From Planctomycetota bacterium (lineage in GTDB: Bacteria > Planctomycetota > B15-G4 > SIAN01), in assembly GCA_009691715.1 (NCBI GenBank), contig SIAN01000014.1, positions 1 to 64,000 on the forward strand: 64,000 nt of DNA, read 5' to 3'. Both the position numbers and the translations under genes were made by a program. This document shows, in pieces, positions 45,843-54,698 of the stretch (positions are counted from its first letter, which is position 1; the number at the start of each line of letters is the position of its first letter). Below the pieces are notes generated by a model. That model was not told where the DNA came from. It made no database searches and saw only the letters and a program-made list of their open reading frames with translations.

Positions 45843-47282
45843 TCAACTCTGGATCGAGGCGACGTAGGCGTCGAAGTCCTTGCCGCCGTCCTTCCCCAGC
45901 ACGGTCTCGAGCTTCAGGAAGTCCTTCAGCAGCCCCTTGTCCTTCGGCTTCTTGAAGCTCTCGAGCACCTTGTTCCACTGGTCCTCGACCTTCTTCGACT
46001 TCTGACCTTCAATCAGGAAGCCGATGATCGCGCCGCCCTGCAGCAGCGTCTGCCGAGTGGCCTTGAATGGATCGAAGTAGGTCTTGAGGTCGGTCGTCCC
46101 GCCTTCTTTCATCAGCGTGTCGAGCGTCCACTTGGCCAACGGCTTGATCTTCTTTGCCGAGTAGCCCGGAGCCCAGTAGCGCTCCATGTAGGACGCAACA
46201 CCGAACGAGAACCACGGCGACGGCGGCTCGACGAAGGTCATGTTGCGGATCGTCGCCGCAGCGACTGCGAAGCGGCAGTGGCCGAGAGAGAAGTCGTCAT
46301 TTCCAGTGTCGTTGCCCGGCTGCAGGACTTCGTAGATCGTGACACCAGCGAAGCGGCTGGTGTTGGCGTCGGTGAGGATGAAAGACGACCAGATCGTCGA
46401 CATGTCGGCGTCGGTGGTGTCCGTCGGCTGGTTGCCAAGCTGCGAGTAGTCCGCGTTGTCCTTGACCATGATCAGGCCGACCTTCTCGTAGTCAGCCGCG
46501 ACGGGCTCGGGCAGCCCCATGATCTCGTAGGTCCTCTTGATCGCGCCGTCGGCATTCGTCAGCACCTTCTTGGCGAAGGCGTAGGTGCAGGTCGTGGTCA
46601 AGGCGCAGTACTGGCTTTCGAGCACCCATGGGTTGGTGAAGTCACCGTGGACCTTGTTGGCTTCGTCTTCCTTCAGCCACTTGCCACCGACATCGAATTC
46701 GCCGGCGCGATGGTGCTCCAGATTTTCCTTGGCGAGCCACACGCCATCGACCAAGGTCATCCCCTTCTCGAGGCGCTCCTTCTGCTCCGGCGACACCCAC
46801 TTCACTTCGCCGTTGCCCTCGTACTTCACCAAGCCCTTCTCGAGCTTCTCGTAGTCCGCTTGCGGAACCCACGAGTCCTTCCACTTCTTCAGCCCCTTCT
46901 CCGCCATCGAGCTCTCTTCGGCCTTGGCCCTCTCGCGATCGATCTCACGCTTCGTCAGCCACTTCTCGCCGAACTTCTCGTAGCCCAGCAGCCCGCGCGC
47001 CTCGGCGTGGTCAGGGTTGATCTTGATCACGTCGCGCAGCAGTCGCTTGCTGTCGGTCTTGAGCGCGTTCTGCTCCGCCCATTGCGCCACTTGGAACAGC
47101 GCGTTGGCGTCCTTCTTGTCGATGGCAGCGAGCTTCTTCTCGAGCTCGGCCTTGGCGTCCTGCAGGAACGGCGACATCGCCGTTGACGCGGAGGCGCAAG
47201 GCGGCGCGCCGGCAATCGCGCCGATCGTGGCGGCGCCGACCAAGCCTGCGAGGAACCAGCGGAAAGTGACCGTCGTTGCCAT
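45843..47282 (-). CDS. Secreted protein with a tandem Trp-containing repeat, function unknown
   Basis: A 479-residue exported protein with a signal peptide (residues 1-32) and a TPR-like pair of helices (about 40-90: NALKTDSKRLLRDVIKINPD). Residues ~104-210 hold five short degenerate repeats, each with W-[LV] followed by charged helix: KWLTKREIDRE, SWVPQADYEKLEKG, KWVSPEQKERLEKG, VWLAKENLEHHRAG and KWLKEDEANK. The C-terminal half is helical (APGYSAKKIKPLAKWTLD) without HExxH, so no peptidase call. I do not recognise it further. It is isolated by a terminator. Confidence 0.65.
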   Translation of the reverse strand: MATTVTFRWFLAGLVGAATIGAIAGAPPCASASTAMSPFLQDAKAELEKKLAAIDKKDANALFQVAQWAEQNALKTDSKRLLRDVIKINPDHAEARGLLGYEKFGEKWLTKREIDRERAKAEESSMAEKGLKKWKDSWVPQADYEKLEKGLVKYEGNGEVKWVSPEQKERLEKGMTLVDGVWLAKENLEHHRAGEFDVGGKWLKEDEANKVHGDFTNPWVLESQYCALTTTCTYAFAKKVLTNADGAIKRTYEIMGLPEPVAADYEKVGLIMVKDNADYSQLGNQPTDTTDADMSTIWSSFILTDANTSRFAGVTIYEVLQPGNDTGNDDFSLGHCRFAVAAATIRNMTFVEPPSPWFSFGVASYMERYWAPGYSAKKIKPLAKWTLDTLMKEGGTTDLKTYFDPFKATRQTLLQGGAIIGFLIEGQKSKKVEDQWNKVLESFKKPKDKGLLKDFLKLETVLGKDGGKDFDAYVASIQS

Positions 47283-47475
47283 GGTCGGTGTGACCTCAGT
47301 GAACCTCTGCCGAAGGGAGCACTCGGCGTGGGAAGGGGGGGGCGAGTTTTGCGTTCCACCACGACTCGCTCAAGGGAGGAGTTCCGTAGCGGCCAAACCG
47401 GACGCGGCTGACTCGCTGATTCCGAGGTGGCCGCCACACCCGTTGACTTGGAGAAATCGAACGCCACCGCGCGGT

Positions 47476-48096
47476 TCAGGCACGTGCAGCCGTGATCGAA
47501 ACCTGGCCGCGCGACTGGAATCGACGCAACAAGTCAAAGTCGCCAGCCTCGACCGCGAGCACCAGAGACCAGTCGGGTCGCTTCGGAGTAGTGAGCAGCT
47601 TCATCCCAGCTTGCTCAATGTTTCGGCATCCCTTCTTCCTATTACATGGGATGCATGCAAGTACGCAGTTGGTCCAGCCGGTGGCCCCGCCGCGGCTCCG
47701 GGGAACGACATGGTCGATCGTGAGCTGGTCACTCGTTTGGCGGCGGCCGCAGTACTGACAGCGATAACCATCGCGGCGGGCGAGGTTGCGGCGACTGAAG
47801 GGCACACTGCAGCATGGAAGTCGATCAAATCTTGAAAGCAAGATGACGGAAGGTACCGCGATTTTACAGCTCGGAGTCCGAACTACTCGACTGCCCGGTG
47901 ATGGCTCGACTCGGAGCCACTGTTCGAAGTCGTACGTGGCGTAGGTATCCGGCTCGACGGCGACGGCATTCTGCTGAAACAACATCACCAGCGCGCGTCG
48001 AACAGTCGTGAGGTGGATTGGAACCCACGAACGGTTGAGGACGAGCGTCCGCTCGGCCAACACGGAGCGCAGTCGATCTGGAGCAGCGCAGTCCAT
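47476..48096 (-). CDS. HNH endonuclease
   Basis: A 206-residue protein with an HNH domain in its centre: RRDGYRCQYCGRRQTSDQLT, then IDHVVPRSRGGATGWTNCVL and ACIPCNRKKGCR, giving the zinc-binding CxxC pairs and the D-H...N core. The N-terminal region starts VLNRSWVPIHLTTVRRALVML, found in a widespread family of HNH proteins near housekeeping genes. It could be a DNA repair or defence nuclease; no partner gene is visible. It is divergent from the cyclophilin-like gene. Confidence 0.87.
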   Translation of the reverse strand: MDCAAPDRLRSVLAERTLVLNRSWVPIHLTTVRRALVMLFQQNAVAVEPDTYATYDFEQWLRVEPSPGSRVVRTPSCKIAVPSVILLSRFDRLPCCSVPFSRRNLARRDGYRCQYCGRRQTSDQLTIDHVVPRSRGGATGWTNCVLACIPCNRKKGCRNIEQAGMKLLTTPKRPDWSLVLAVEAGDFDLLRRFQSRGQVSITAARA

Positions 48097-48118
48097 CGGG
48101 CGCCTCGCTCGTCGTCGC

Positions 48119-48132
48119 GTACGCCGGCGTAC
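48119..48132. repeat. 14-bp perfect palindrome
   Basis: GTACGCCGGCGTAC is self-complementary and lies between the divergent HNH gene (start 48096) and the cyclophilin-like gene (start 48340). It is close to the HNH start, so it could be an operator for that gene; no protein is known to bind it here. Confidence 0.3.
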
Positions 48133-48339
48133 CCGAGTGGAGTGCTGGGCCGTCGGCGCCCGGGGATTCTAGCCCGACGGCCACTCCGTGGCTGCGGATT
48201 GGTCGTCGAGTGGCGCCGGGTCGTTCGCTTGCCATTCGACTCCCCGATTCGCACCGAAGGCTGCTACCATCCCCCGCCTTTCCCCACGCCCGACGTTCCG
48301 CACCGGAGCGACCGGCCTTCGCGAGTGAAGACGACGACG

Positions 48340-49350
48340 ATGGCAGCTGATCGGACCTCGGGTATCGACTTCACCGGTCTCGAAGAGACCTTCGACTGGC
48401 TCAAGGCGAGGAAAAACACCCTCGTCGGCACGTTGCTGGTCGTCGCCCTGATTTGGGCGGCTTGGACCTTCGCCAGCCGCCAGATGGACGAGTCGAAACG
48501 CGCGCCCTGGCAGGTCGTCTTCGGCGGCGCGTCGCAGCCGTGGGAATCGACCCCCGACGAACTCGCGACCATGCTCGCCGACCCCAAGGTGAAGGGCACC
48601 GCAGCCGAACCGTACCTCCTCTACTGGCAGGCGTTGCGGCGCTACGAGGCAGGCGACTCTCCAGGCGCTCTCGCGGCACTGGCGAACTTCAAGCGGGACT
48701 ACTCCAGCAGCGCGCTTGCGCTCGCGAAACTGCCGGGCAGCGATCTGGAACTGCACTCCGCCGTCGAGCGGATGGAAGCACAGATCCAAAAGCTCGAGCA
48801 GTGGCGCCAGCAGAACCCGCTACCGACCAACAACCCGCCACCGAGCGGCTCCGCGATCACCCTCGTCACCGACCGCGGCAACATCATCATCGGGCTCCAT
48901 CCTGACGTCGCGCCGAAGAGCTGCGAGGCGTTCCTCAAGGTGGCGACCGCGCTGAAGGACCGCTTCATCGCGAAGACTGCGCCAGACAAATGGATCGAGC
49001 TCGGCGTGACCGAGGCTGGGATCGCCTTCGAGACCACGGAGTTCACCGAAGGCTTCCCGCCGTTCGAGCAGAACGCGCTGTCACACTTCGCCGGCGCCGT
49101 GGCGTTCCGCCAGCCACCATTCACGAAAGGGCCGTTCAATCCCGACGTGCGCGTGGCGCTCGCGGCCGACGCCAACGAGGACGGGCGCTCGACCGTCTTC
49201 GGCACGGTGGTGATCGGACTCGACCTGCTCGTCGCGATGTCGAAGGACGCGCGCAAGGCCGACAACCCGCAGATGCTCGAAGCGCCGGTGAAGATCACCG
49301 ACGTGCAGATCTCCGCGGCTCCGCCGACCGTTCCCGCAGCCGGGAACTGA
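48340..49350 (+). CDS. Membrane-anchored cyclophilin-like protein
   Basis: A 336-residue protein with one N-terminal helix (TLLVVALIWAAWTFA), a short helical/TPR-like region (YLLYWQALRRYEAGDSPGA) as in YfgM/PpiD-type proteins, and a C-terminal cyclophilin-like domain from about 165 (TDRGNIIIGLHPDVAPKSCEAFLKV, GTVVIGLDLLVAMS). The central active-site motif of true cyclophilins (FxxQGGD) is not kept; DKWIELG stands near its place. It may be a chaperone without isomerase activity. ATG was preferred to a GTG five codons upstream. Confidence 0.75.
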   Translation: MAADRTSGIDFTGLEETFDWLKARKNTLVGTLLVVALIWAAWTFASRQMDESKRAPWQVVFGGASQPWESTPDELATMLADPKVKGTAAEPYLLYWQALRRYEAGDSPGALAALANFKRDYSSSALALAKLPGSDLELHSAVERMEAQIQKLEQWRQQNPLPTNNPPPSGSAITLVTDRGNIIIGLHPDVAPKSCEAFLKVATALKDRFIAKTAPDKWIELGVTEAGIAFETTEFTEGFPPFEQNALSHFAGAVAFRQPPFTKGPFNPDVRVALAADANEDGRSTVFGTVVIGLDLLVAMSKDARKADNPQMLEAPVKITDVQISAAPPTVPAAGN

Positions 49351-49378
49351 CGGTCCGAGAACCGCCGCGGGCCGTCAG

Positions 49379-50224
49379 TCAACTCGGCCCGCTCCGCGCC
49401 AGATCTGCCGCGCGAACGGTCGCGATCGCCGCCGCGGCGGCGTCGGCACCGCGGTGGCTATCGCGCGACAGTTCGAGCGCCAACGGCCCGCAATAGCCGA
49501 TCCGCGTCAGTTCCCGCAAGAGCGGGGCAAGCTCGAGGTCGCCCGCGCCAAGCGCGAGATGCTCATGCACGCCGCGACGAGCATCGTCGAGTTGCACGTT
49601 GCGTAACGACGGCGCGAACTCCGCGAGGTGGACGTGCGCGGGCCCAGCTTCGGTGACCAGCAAGTGACCGACGTCGAGCGTGGTGGCGAGGTCGTCGCGC
49701 TGCAGCCGAGTGCGAAGCTCTCGATAGGCCGACAGTGAATCGACCAGCATCCCGGGCTCGGGCTCGAAGCAGAGGGTGACGCCCGCAAGCGCCGCATCGT
49801 CGAGGACGCGGTTCAATCGGTCCACGAGGCGGGACCATGCGGCCGCGCAATCGACGCCCGGCTCGACCGCGCCGCTCCAGAGCGACATCTCGCGCGCACC
49901 GAGCGCCGTCGTGAGACGCAACGCCTGCCGATACCACGCGACACGGCGCGCCGCGGCCGTGTCATCCGTCGTCACGAGATTCGGCCAGTGTTTGCGCCGC
50001 GGATCAAGCGTGAAGCGGGCACCGGTCTCGACCACGCAGCGCAGCCGCAACCGGTCGAGCACCGCGCGGGCACGTTCCCAGTCGCGCTCCGTCGTCGCAC
50101 CAAGATCGAGGTGGCCGACGTCAGGCGTCAGCGCGACGCCCTCGTAACCGAGATCGGCGAGGAGCGCGAATGCGTCCTCGAGCCGGTGGTGCGCCAGGCC
50201 GTTCGTGTTGTAGGCGAGCCACAT
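49379..50224 (-). CDS. Sugar phosphate isomerase/epimerase-like TIM barrel
   Basis: A 281-residue protein of the AP-endonuclease-2/xylose-isomerase-like fold: NTNGLAHHRLEDAFALLADL, CFEPEPGML and TTLDVGHLLVTEAG with EHLALGAGDLELAP are the strand-end metal-binding blocks. It opens MWLAYNTNGLAHHRLE, as in a sugar-isomerase subgroup associated with lipid/terpenoid export loci, but no such neighbours are seen. It converges on the cyclophilin-like gene (28 bases apart) and lies 63 bases after rsmB's stop, in the same direction. Substrate unknown. Confidence 0.78.
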   Translation of the reverse strand: MWLAYNTNGLAHHRLEDAFALLADLGYEGVALTPDVGHLDLGATTERDWERARAVLDRLRLRCVVETGARFTLDPRRKHWPNLVTTDDTAAARRVAWYRQALRLTTALGAREMSLWSGAVEPGVDCAAAWSRLVDRLNRVLDDAALAGVTLCFEPEPGMLVDSLSAYRELRTRLQRDDLATTLDVGHLLVTEAGPAHVHLAEFAPSLRNVQLDDARRGVHEHLALGAGDLELAPLLRELTRIGYCGPLALELSRDSHRGADAAAAAIATVRAADLARSGPS

Positions 50225-50287
50225 CGCAGCACATCGTACGTGGCGCTCGACGGAGCACGCGACCGCTCGCGAACCGGCGTGACCGAC

Positions 50288-51700
50288 TCAGCGCGCGACG
50301 GTCATCGTCGGCAGCCCCTGGCCCTTCTTGCGCAGGACCGCGAAATAGCCGCCGTCGCCGCCGCCGTGCGTGGGCAGCGTCTCTTGCTCAGCCTCGAGTT
50401 CGAGATCGGGCGAGCGCTCCAGCAAGGCTCGCACCTGATCGCCGTTCTCCTCGGGCTCGATGCTGCAGGTTGAATAGACCAGCCGCCCACCCGCGAACAG
50501 CAGTTGCACGGCGGCATCGAGGAGCTTGCGCTGGATCGCGACCAGCTCGGTCAGGTCGATCGCGGCAAGTCGCGCCTTCGCTTCGGGCCGACGCGCCAAC
50601 ACACCCGAGTTGCTGCACGGCGCATCGACCAGCACTCCGTCGTACGGCGCCGGCGTGACGCCGCGCACGGCCGCCGGATCGCTCGCGTCCGCGACCATGC
50701 AGCTGATGCTCTTCAAGCCGAGTCGCGCGATCGACTCGCGTAACCGTTCGAGCCGCGTTTCGTCGCGATCGACCGCCATGATCGTCGCTTGGTCGTCGGC
50801 CAGCTCGGCCAAGTGCGTGGTCTTGCCGCCCGGCGCCGCGCACAGATCAAGCAGCAACTGCCCGGCCTTCGGCTCGAACTGCGGCGCAACGAGCATCGCA
50901 GTCTCATCCTGCACCGTGCAACGCCCCGCGAGGAAGCACTTGGTCGCCACCAGCTCGCCCGCCGGCGCCAGCACGCGCACGCTCTCCGGCAGGTTGCCCT
51001 CGCCGCACTTGATGTCCTCGCCGCGCAACAGATCGAGCAGCTGCTCGCGCGTACCGAGCCGGCGATTCACGCGGACGAACAACGGCGGCGGCTCGAGACT
51101 CTTCTCCAGGATCGCGCGCGTCGTGTCGGGACCATGCCGCGCGAGCCAGCGCGCCACCAACTCGCGCGGATGCGCGTAGACGTCGGCCATCCAGGCGGCG
51201 AGGTCGCGCTCCGGATCGGCGAAGACCGGCTTCGGGAAGAAGCAGACCTTGCGGTCGCCGATCTGCAGGCGCTTGCGCGGCGAGGCTCCGCCGCGATCCG
51301 CGGCGAGCGGGACGCGCCGCACCAGCCGATCGACCGCGCGCAGCACGGCGTTCACGAATCCTTTCGCTCGCTTGTCCTGCAGGGCCTCGACGGTCTCGCC
51401 GACCGACGCGAACGGCGGCACGCCGTCGAGCCAGATCAACTGGTAGACGCCAAGCCGCAGCGCCTCCCGCGTGCGCGGCTCGACCTCGCCCCAATTCACC
51501 GAAGAGAAGGCCATTACGATGCAATCGAGCGTCCGCTCGTGGCGCATCACGCCCAGCACCAGTTCGGTCAGGAAGCGCCGCTCGCGCTTGTTGAGCTTGT
51601 GCGCGCGGACTGCAGCCTGGATCCGCTCCTGCGCGTAGGTGCCGACTCGATGGTGCACCTCGAACAGGATTTCGAGCGCGACGCGACGAACGCTGGTCAT
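50288..51700 (-). CDS. rsmB: 16S rRNA (cytosine-5-)-methyltransferase RsmB
   Basis: A 470-residue RsmB-type enzyme. The N-terminal NusB-like domain (VALEILFEVHHRVGTYAQERI) is followed by a SAM-dependent methyltransferase domain with DLCAAPGGKTTHL, DAPCSNSGVLARRPE and STCSIEPEEN; the last two hold the two catalytic cysteines of m5C enzymes. The ATG at 51700 was chosen because homology begins there. A charged insert of about 20 residues sits before the catalytic domain. It lies 16 bases after fmt, a common arrangement. Confidence 0.93.
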   Translation of the reverse strand: MTSVRRVALEILFEVHHRVGTYAQERIQAAVRAHKLNKRERRFLTELVLGVMRHERTLDCIVMAFSSVNWGEVEPRTREALRLGVYQLIWLDGVPPFASVGETVEALQDKRAKGFVNAVLRAVDRLVRRVPLAADRGGASPRKRLQIGDRKVCFFPKPVFADPERDLAAWMADVYAHPRELVARWLARHGPDTTRAILEKSLEPPPLFVRVNRRLGTREQLLDLLRGEDIKCGEGNLPESVRVLAPAGELVATKCFLAGRCTVQDETAMLVAPQFEPKAGQLLLDLCAAPGGKTTHLAELADDQATIMAVDRDETRLERLRESIARLGLKSISCMVADASDPAAVRGVTPAPYDGVLVDAPCSNSGVLARRPEAKARLAAIDLTELVAIQRKLLDAAVQLLFAGGRLVYSTCSIEPEENGDQVRALLERSPDLELEAEQETLPTHGGGDGGYFAVLRKKGQGLPTMTVAR

Positions 51701-51716
51701 CGAGGATTCGCCGCGC

Positions 51717-52658
51717 TCAGTTGAGCCGTGTGCCGACCGGCAACGGAAAGCCACGCATGAACTCGGCGGCCTTGAGCGACCGCTTGCCCGACCGCTTCAC
51801 TTCGCGCACCGAATAGATGCCGCGCTTGGTCGCCACTTCGATCCCGTTGGTGAACGCGACCACGGTGCCCGGCATCGCCGGTGACGGCACATCGACCACC
51901 TCGCCCTTGACGACGATCAGCCGGGTGACGCTGCGATCGGTCGGAGCAAACGTGAACGCGCCCGGCCACGGCGTCATTCCGCGCACGTGGCGATGGATCT
52001 CGAGCGCGGTCCGATCCCAGCGCACGCGCCCGTCATCCTTGTCGAGCAGCGCCGCCTTGGTCGCGAGCTTCGGATCCTGCTCGACGCCCTTCAGCTTCCC
52101 GGCCAGCAGCGCGTCGGCGCACTCCATCAACAGGTCGCGGGCGATGACGGCGAGGCGATCGTGCAGTTCGCCCGCGGTCTCGTCCTTGCCGATCGGCGTG
52201 GCGCGCTTGGCGAAGATCGGGCCGGCGTCCATCCGCGACGTCATGCCCATCAGCGTGACGCCGCTCTCCGTGTCACCGGTGAGGATCGCGGCCTGGATCG
52301 GCGAGGCGCCGCGGTGGCGCGGCAGCAGCGAGCCGTGCAGGTTCAACGCGAACTTCTTCGGCAACTTGAGCAGCTCGTCGGAGAGCTTCTGCCCATAGGC
52401 GGCCGTCAACAGCAGATCGGGCTTCATCGCCTTCAGTTGCTGCAACATGTCGGGCGCGTTGATGTCCGGCGGCTGCAGCACGGCAACGCCTAGCGCTTCG
52501 GCGGCCGCGCGCACGGTCGAGGGCAGCACTTCGAGGCCGCGCCCCGCGCGCGAGTCGGGCTGCGTGACGACCGCAACCACCGTGAACCGTTCGTCCTTGG
52601 CGAGCGCCTCGAGCGCCGGCACCGCAAACTTCGAGGTACCGAAGAAGACGACCTTCAT
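51717..52658 (-). CDS. fmt: Methionyl-tRNA formyltransferase
   Basis: A 313-residue enzyme that formylates initiator Met-tRNA using 10-formyl-tetrahydrofolate. VVFFGTSKFAVPALEAL opens the folate domain, LPRHRGASPIQAAIL holds the catalytic Asn-His-Asp region (NLHGSLLPRHRG) and LMGMTSRMDAGPIF follows; the C-terminal tRNA-binding domain is also present. Length normal and gene intact. It is upstream of rsmB on the same strand. Confidence 0.95.
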   Translation of the reverse strand: MKVVFFGTSKFAVPALEALAKDERFTVVAVVTQPDSRAGRGLEVLPSTVRAAAEALGVAVLQPPDINAPDMLQQLKAMKPDLLLTAAYGQKLSDELLKLPKKFALNLHGSLLPRHRGASPIQAAILTGDTESGVTLMGMTSRMDAGPIFAKRATPIGKDETAGELHDRLAVIARDLLMECADALLAGKLKGVEQDPKLATKAALLDKDDGRVRWDRTALEIHRHVRGMTPWPGAFTFAPTDRSVTRLIVVKGEVVDVPSPAMPGTVVAFTNGIEVATKRGIYSVREVKRSGKRSLKAAEFMRGFPLPVGTRLN

Positions 52659-52722
52659 TTGCGACGCACGCTCCGACTACGGAAACGCGGAACCTTATCC
52701 GCGCTCGCCGCGCGCACCAAGC

Positions 52723-53823
52723 TCACGCGATCGGCAGCCCGGACGCTTTCCACTTGCCGAAGCCGCCTGCCATCGAGATCGGATCACGCAGCACGCCGAG
52801 ATAGACGAGCGTCTTCACCGCGATCGCCGAGCGCGCGCCGCTCTTGCACGAAACGACTTCGGGCGGGTGCGCACGCAGCGTCTCAAGAGCGAATCCGAGC
52901 TCGGAGAGCGGGAAGTTGGCAACGCCCGGAAGCCGCCCGTCGCTCGACAGCTCCCATGGATCGCGCACGTCGATCCAATCGCCGCGCGCGGCGATCTCGG
53001 CCAATCGCGGCGCGAGCTCCTGGCACGACTGCTCGCGTACCGTGTGACCTGCGATGGAGGCGCCGCCCACGCTGCAGCACGCCGCGACCGCGACCGGAGC
53101 GTCGGGCAACGCCGGATCCGCGACGAGATTGAGAGCAAGCGTCGCGTCGACATCCGGCGAGTTGCCAGCACCCGCCACTGCTTTCAACGCATCGGCGTAG
53201 GCACGACCGCTCGTGTGCTGCAACGCCGGATTGTGCGCGCGTTCGTGGCCGATGGTCGTGAACAGGATGTCCTGGTAACCGTGACCCGGCAGCACCACGG
53301 TCGCATCAGGGAGCGAAAGCAGCTTCTTCCGCACGCCATCGAAAAGCTGCGCCGGATCGCTGCCGCGGAAGTCCGCGCGCGCGAGCCCGCCGACCATCAG
53401 CGTGTCGCCGGTCACGACGACGCCATGCCCCGCCAGCGCGATCGAGTCCTGCGTGTGGCCCGGCACCTCGAGCACGCGGAAGCGAAGCCGGCCGACCTCG
53501 ATCGAGTCGCCGTCACGCAACCGCGCCACCGCCCGCTGGCAACCGGTCGCCTGCCCCATGAAACAACGCACGCCCCGCGCGATCCACGCCGCCGAATCGG
53601 ACAGATGGTCGGCGTGCGTGTGGGTGTCGACGACGCCGGCCAGCGTCAAGCGGTAGTCGGCGAGCGCCTTTTCATAGACCGCTTGCTTGCCCGCCTTCGG
53701 GTCGATCAGCAGCGCCTGGCGCGTGACGCTGCATCCCAAAAGGTGGGTGTGGCAGCCCGAGTCATTCCAACTCTTCAGCACCAATTCGTGCGGGGGCGCT
53801 GTGCGGGGCTCGTCACGGACCAT
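52723..53823 (-). CDS. Persulfide dioxygenase-like MBL protein fused to rhodanese
   Basis: A 366-residue fusion. The N-terminal metallo-beta-lactamase domain has THTHADH (residues 67-73) and further metal ligands (VPGHTQDS, VVTGDTL, VLPGHGY), in the ETHE1 arrangement; ETHE1 oxidises glutathione persulfide to sulfite. The C-terminal rhodanese domain (WIDVRDPWELSSDGRLPGV) has its active-site Cys in SCKSGARS. It would act in cytoplasmic sulfide or persulfide detoxification. It is divergent from a cysteine dioxygenase gene across 105 bases, which fits a shared sulfur role. Confidence 0.88.
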   Translation of the reverse strand: MVRDEPRTAPPHELVLKSWNDSGCHTHLLGCSVTRQALLIDPKAGKQAVYEKALADYRLTLAGVVDTHTHADHLSDSAAWIARGVRCFMGQATGCQRAVARLRDGDSIEVGRLRFRVLEVPGHTQDSIALAGHGVVVTGDTLMVGGLARADFRGSDPAQLFDGVRKKLLSLPDATVVLPGHGYQDILFTTIGHERAHNPALQHTSGRAYADALKAVAGAGNSPDVDATLALNLVADPALPDAPVAVAACCSVGGASIAGHTVREQSCQELAPRLAEIAARGDWIDVRDPWELSSDGRLPGVANFPLSELGFALETLRAHPPEVVSCKSGARSAIAVKTLVYLGVLRDPISMAGGFGKWKASGLPIA

Positions 53824-53928
53824 GGCCGGCTCCTTGCGGATCGTCGAGAGCGCGCCATCATCCGTGAATGCGTCGCGCGCGGCCAGCACTCCGTCGGCCG
53901 CCGGCGCTTCATCGGAGTCGTCTCCCGC

Positions 53929-54552
53929 ATGGCTGCGCCCGAACGCTCGCTCGCAGACTTGGTCGCGACACTGAATCGCTTCACGGCCGAGGACTTCACC
54001 CACGACCGGCTGGCGCAAGTGCTTGGCGGCAATCCGATCCGCGAATCGAGCTTCAAGCCACGCGTCACCTTCCGCGCCGACAAGTACGCGCGACACTCGA
54101 TCGCCCGCGCCGAGCTCTACGACATGATCCTGCTCTGCTGGGCGCCGGGTCAGGTTTCGCCAGTCCACAACCACCAGGGCAACTCCGGCTGGGTGCGCGT
54201 GCTGCGCGGCCGAATGGAGGAGACGCACTTCCACGCGCCGGAATGGGTCATCGCCGGCTGTCCGATGCCCAACGCTTCGTCCGACTTCGACATCGACGAT
54301 GAAGGTACCGGCCACGGGATCAAGCTGCGCCGCAACGACCACTTCATCCATCCCGCCGGCCCGGCCGTGGCCTCGGTCGACCGGCAGCGACCCATCCACC
54401 AGCTCGGCAACCCGCTCCGCCACGCCGACGACGAACCGGCCGTCACGCTCCACGTCTATTCGCGTCCGCACGACGCCTGCCTCACCTTCGACACCACCGA
54501 CCACACCTGTCGTCGTGTCGAACTCCGCTTCGACACCGTCGCGAGCGCCTGA
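53929..54552 (+). CDS. Cysteine dioxygenase type I family protein
   Basis: A 207-residue cupin. The iron ligands are His80 and His82 (SPVHNHQGNSGW) and His157 (PIHQLGN), and the catalytic His175/Tyr177 pair is LHVYS; Gly84 stands where mammalian CDO has the crosslinked Cys93, as in bacterial enzymes. CDO adds O2 to cysteine to give cysteine sulfinate; 3-mercaptopropionate dioxygenase is an alternative of the same family. ATG at 53929 was chosen as the first Met before homology. It is divergent from the ETHE1-rhodanese gene. Confidence 0.88.
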   Translation: MAAPERSLADLVATLNRFTAEDFTHDRLAQVLGGNPIRESSFKPRVTFRADKYARHSIARAELYDMILLCWAPGQVSPVHNHQGNSGWVRVLRGRMEETHFHAPEWVIAGCPMPNASSDFDIDDEGTGHGIKLRRNDHFIHPAGPAVASVDRQRPIHQLGNPLRHADDEPAVTLHVYSRPHDACLTFDTTDHTCRRVELRFDTVASA

Positions 54553-54698
54553 CTTCAGACACGATTCGCGAACTCGCGCGGGCCCGCTGCGACGATCGCG
54601 ATCTCACAACCAATCGACGGGGCGGGGGCGACTACACTCCCGCCCCGTCCTGTTTCGTGCCGCTGCCAAGCCGACCGTCCAACGAGGGGGAGCCCGCC

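Noticed and set aside
47325..47345. A run of G residues upstream of the 479-residue secreted protein gene
   Set aside because: It lies outside genes; a phase-variable role is possible but nothing supports it.
48097..48339. A possible tRNA or small RNA in the gap before the cyclophilin-like gene
   Set aside because: No cloverleaf or TPsiC-like sequence; only the palindrome at 48119 stands out.
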